A program made the position numbers and the translations under genes. A DNA stretch of 64,000 nucleotides from an uncultured Desulfovibrio sp. GTDB taxonomy: Bacteria > Desulfobacterota > Desulfovibrionia > Desulfovibrionales > Desulfovibrionaceae. Shown here in pieces: positions 61,857-64,000 of this stretch. The notes beneath the pieces were generated by a model. The model was not told where the DNA came from and searched no databases. It saw nothing but the letters and a program-made list of their open reading frames with translations. The stretch spans positions 186,001 to 250,000 of the forward strand of contig CAJXYU010000004.1 of NCBI GenBank assembly GCA_913063155.1. Direction: 5' to 3'. Every line of letters begins with the position of its first letter. The first letter of the stretch is position 1.

Positions 61857-62006
61857 ATTAAGCATTACCTGGGACACAGGTGAGGCTGGAGAAGGTCGGG
61901 AACTAACAGATAAAGAAAGATATGTTTGAAAAAGAGTTCCGGCCACCCGCCCACGGTCAACCGGGCCCCATAAAAGTTTGAAAAGCTCCCATTGCGGGAG
62001 CTTTTC
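61857..62006 (+). ncRNA. Candidate sigma-54-dependent structured small RNA
   Basis: Between the sigma-54 promoter and a hairpin at 61981-62005 lies a transcript of about 150 nt with no convincing gene. It can form a 5' hairpin (ACCTG/CAGGT, 61867-61881, loop GGACA), a helix between GGAACT (61899-61904) and AGTTCC (61935-61940), and the terminal hairpin. A 19-codon frame (61922-61981) has no clear ribosome site. I do not recognise a known RNA family. The downstream gene is on the other strand, so this is not a leader. Confidence 0.5.
61981..62006. terminator. Terminator hairpin shared by the small RNA and the HPt gene
   Basis: AAAAGCTCCC and GGGAGCTTTT (61981-61990 / 61996-62005) form a perfect 10-bp stem with a 5-base loop and T-rich ends on both strands. 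Confidence 0.7.
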
Positions 62007-62026
62007 GGGTTTCTGAAGGAAACACT

Positions 62027-62335
62027 CTATTCATATTGTATTTCAAGAAATTCAAGATACTCTTCGAGTTGTTCGACGAAAGATACACAACCCTCTGCGT
62101 CCTGATCGCGCGCAGCCTGCTCAATGGACTTGCCCAGCTCCCCCATTCCCTTGAAGCCATAACCAAACCCCGCTCCCTTGGTATTGTGCCCCAGACGCTG
62201 CACGGTCGAAAAGTCTTCTTCCGCCAAAGCTTTCCGCAATTCCGCCAGTTCCCGCTGGGTATTACTCATGAATTTCAAAATAAGGGGCTCGAGATCAGCA
62301 TCTATGATTTCAATGACTTTGCCTTTTTCAACCAT
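62027..62335 (-). CDS. Histidine phosphotransfer (HPt) domain protein
   Basis: The 102-residue helical protein contains VQRLGHNTKGAGFGYGFKGM, the HPt signature with the phosphorylatable His followed by KG and Gly residues, and two further helices typical of the four-helix bundle. HPt proteins shuttle phosphoryl groups between hybrid kinases and response regulators; the hybrid kinase at 50926 is one possible partner. ATG 62335 has GGAG nine bases upstream; the longer frame begins with TTG 62377. Confidence 0.85.
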   Translation of the reverse strand: MVEKGKVIEIIDADLEPLILKFMSNTQRELAELRKALAEEDFSTVQRLGHNTKGAGFGYGFKGMGELGKSIEQAARDQDAEGCVSFVEQLEEYLEFLEIQYE

Positions 62336-62418
62336 ATACGTATACTCCGCTTCAAGAACTTCAACACCTGCTTGCAAACGCTAAAGACCTTCTTGCCCTC
62401 GAGCGCCGGACACACCAC

Positions 62419-63606
62419 ATGAGAAATACCTACCAAGCGTTCCTGCCCTGCGCAATCACAGCCTTTCTATTTATAACGATTGCCGGTTGCTCCAGATACG
62501 ACGCGGTGCGCCTGGCCCGTATCGCCGCATCCCGCGACCCTGTGGCCGCAGCCGAAAGCCTGGCCACCAGCAAGGCAGTGAACTATGCCGTCAACCCCAA
62601 GGCTCTGGAACAGGACATCAAGGCGTTCAAAGGGTTGCTGGAACAATTCATCAAGGCAATCACGGGAAAGTGGGGAGCCGAGGAAGTAGAGTTGCCCACA
62701 CCGAAACGATACGTCAAATACACCCAGAACTATCAGTCGCGCGCCATGGTGGACTTCGATAAAGGGGTCGTCACCGTGGAAACCGTGGACAGGAAAAAGC
62801 CGCAGCAGAGCCTGCGCGAGGCCATAATCATCACACTGCTGACACCCAGCGATCCACGCGCCGTGAATCTCTATTCAGCCAAAACCGTAGAGCTGGGAGA
62901 AACACCTTTCCTGCTGGGCGAAGTATTGGACAACGAAAACAGGCAGGTACGCTGGGAATGGCGCGCAAGCCGTTTTGCCGATTACCTTGTGGTCAACAAA
63001 ATTCAGACCAGAAAATCAGCATCCGGCAAGACCGTGACCTACGTGACCATTCCCATGGTCAAAGACCATCTGCACATCAGAGCCGCCAAATACAGCCAAT
63101 ACGTGGAGGCCTCTGCCAAGCGGTTCAAGGTCAGCCGTAACCTGATTTACGCCATTATGAAGGTGGAATCCGACTTCAACCCCTTTGCCGTCAGCAGTGC
63201 CATGGCCGTCGGCCTCATGCAAGTGGTCCCCAAAACCGCAGGTGGCGACGTTTACAAAATGCTCTACGGCAAAAAGGGGTATCCGTCGCGGAAGGCCCTG
63301 TTCACCCCGAGCACCAACATCACCTACGGCACAGGCTACCTGCATCTCCTTCAGTACCGCTACCTGGCGGGCATACAAGATTCTGTCTCCCGGGAATACT
63401 GCGTCATCGCCGGATACAACGGCGGCGCAGGCGGTGTGCTGCGCACCTTCGACAAAAACAGGAAAACAGCCGTCAGAAAGCTCAATTCCATGGATCCCCG
63501 ACAGGTTTATGAAAAACTCCGCAAAGAGCTTCCCTACGCGGAAACGAAACGGTACCTATACAAGGTGCTCAACGCCAAAAAGGAATTTGTGAACTTCCAA
63601 TTATGA
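62419..63606 (+). CDS. mltC: Membrane-bound lytic murein transglycosylase C
   Basis: A lipoprotein signal (FLFITIAGC) places an acylated Cys at residue 24. An N-terminal MltC domain follows (about residues 40-210), then an SLT lysozyme-like domain with IMKVESDFNPFAVSSAMAVG containing the catalytic Glu, GLMQVVPKTAGGDVY and AGYNGGAGGVLRTFD. MltC cleaves peptidoglycan at the outer membrane. At 395 residues the length is near normal. The stop overlaps the start of the next gene (ATGA). Confidence 0.93.
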   Translation: MRNTYQAFLPCAITAFLFITIAGCSRYDAVRLARIAASRDPVAAAESLATSKAVNYAVNPKALEQDIKAFKGLLEQFIKAITGKWGAEEVELPTPKRYVKYTQNYQSRAMVDFDKGVVTVETVDRKKPQQSLREAIIITLLTPSDPRAVNLYSAKTVELGETPFLLGEVLDNENRQVRWEWRASRFADYLVVNKIQTRKSASGKTVTYVTIPMVKDHLHIRAAKYSQYVEASAKRFKVSRNLIYAIMKVESDFNPFAVSSAMAVGLMQVVPKTAGGDVYKMLYGKKGYPSRKALFTPSTNITYGTGYLHLLQYRYLAGIQDSVSREYCVIAGYNGGAGGVLRTFDKNRKTAVRKLNSMDPRQVYEKLRKELPYAETKRYLYKVLNAKKEFVNFQL

Positions 63607-64000
63607 ATATAGCGACACTCCCTGAATCTTTGCAGGCTCTGGCCCTCGGCTTGGTGCAGAACATCTTCGGCATTCAGGACCTGCTCTTTGCCAAGTACCT
63701 TCTCGCAGGTCTACTGGTCATACTTGCCATTGTACTCTTCCTGCTGGCGTTGCGCGTCATGCGCAGCGACGACAAACAGGAACTTGCCCAGGAAAAACAC
63801 ATTCCACAAACCCTTTCCCACGAAGGTATGACTCTGGAGTTATGTGACAAGAACAACACCCCTTCCGTTCGCTGCGTCATCACCAGGGCCGGACGCAGGA
63901 AAATGAAATGCGACATCGTGGAGCGACTGGACACCATCAAGGCCAGCGAAGGAGACGAGGTCACCTTTGTCTTCCCGCCTTTGTTGGCTGCCGGCAGAAA
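63603..64000 (+). CDS. Membrane-anchored protein, possibly YcgR/PilZ-like (3' partial)
   Basis: ATG 63603 overlaps the mltC stop, and the frame is open to the window edge (132 codons). It has one hydrophobic helix (YLLAGLLVILAIVLFLLAL), then a basic beta-rich region (SVRCVITRAGRRKMKCDIVE; EGDEVTFVFPP) similar in feel to the N-terminal YcgR domain that often precedes PilZ. The diagnostic PilZ motifs would lie beyond the window, so this is tentative. Confidence 0.5.
   Translation, partial: MNIATLPESLQALALGLVQNIFGIQDLLFAKYLLAGLLVILAIVLFLLALRVMRSDDKQELAQEKHIPQTLSHEGMTLELCDKNNTPSVRCVITRAGRRKMKCDIVERLDTIKASEGDEVTFVFPPLLAAGR

Noticed and set aside
61922-61981. 19-codon frame inside the candidate small RNA
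   Set aside because: Weak AAAGA upstream only, proline-rich product with no recognisable design; kept as a caveat rather than a gene.

Overview
The window reads as chromosomal DNA of a sulfate-reducing deltaproteobacterium of the Desulfovibrionaceae (Pseudodesulfovibrio/Desulfovibrio type). This is inferred from gene content: an archaeal-type aromatic-pathway aldolase in place of classical DAHP synthase, a TauE/SafE permease next to a TIGR02186 protein, FeoA/FeoB with an FeoB-associated Cys-rich peptide, many sigma-54 and phosphorelay regulators, and lineage-typical small conserved proteins. Genes are tightly packed on both strands. I see no prophage, insertion sequence, integrase or CRISPR array.

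Layout. 1-9.7 kb: membrane hydrolase, EamA transporter, flavin disulfide oxidoreductase, SAM-binding-like protein, tRNA-Gly and tRNA-Cys, dksA, an NFACT protein, a murein hydrolase, mutY and gpmA. 9.7-24.5 kb: a TPR/zinc-knuckle membrane protein, a glycosyltransferase, a lytic transglycosylase, TolC, a MogA-like protein, DUF1614, rfbA, PilZ and small proteins, an apparently split RdgC, an SGNH esterase, a YcaO protein and tRNA-Leu. 24.6-34.9 kb: a minus-strand regulon of three universal stress proteins, a receiver protein, a PEP-synthase-like protein, TIGR02186 and TauE. It is headed by a sigma-54-like promoter with three palindromic upstream sites, and it lies beside a histidine kinase/sigma-54 activator pair. 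35.2-43.9 kb: a four-gene glycogen operon ending in a glycogen synthase-phosphorylase fusion. 44-52.5 kb: chemoreceptor, orphan solute-binding sensor, MltA, AI-2E permease and hybrid kinase. 52.8-55.7 kb: polar amino-acid ABC transporter. 55.7-60.6 kb: PilZ protein and the feo ferrous iron locus with Fur-like boxes. 60.6-64 kb: a Phe-attenuated aromatic aldolase gene, a candidate sigma-54-driven small RNA, an HPt protein, MltC and a partial gene.

The most notable signals are: (1) a classical phenylalanine attenuator at 60666-60807, consisting of a leader peptide with eight Phe codons plus alternative hairpins, ahead of the aromatic aldolase gene; (2) a near-perfect sigma-54 promoter at 61832 followed by a structured transcript of about 150 nt with its own terminator and no convincing gene; (3) three matching 16-bp palindromes upstream of a sigma-54-like promoter for the stress/export operon; (4) the synthase-phosphorylase fusion; (5) a retroviral-type CCHC zinc knuckle in a bacterial TPR membrane protein; (6) RdgC apparently encoded as two adjacent genes.

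All family calls come from reading motifs by eye. No database search was run.
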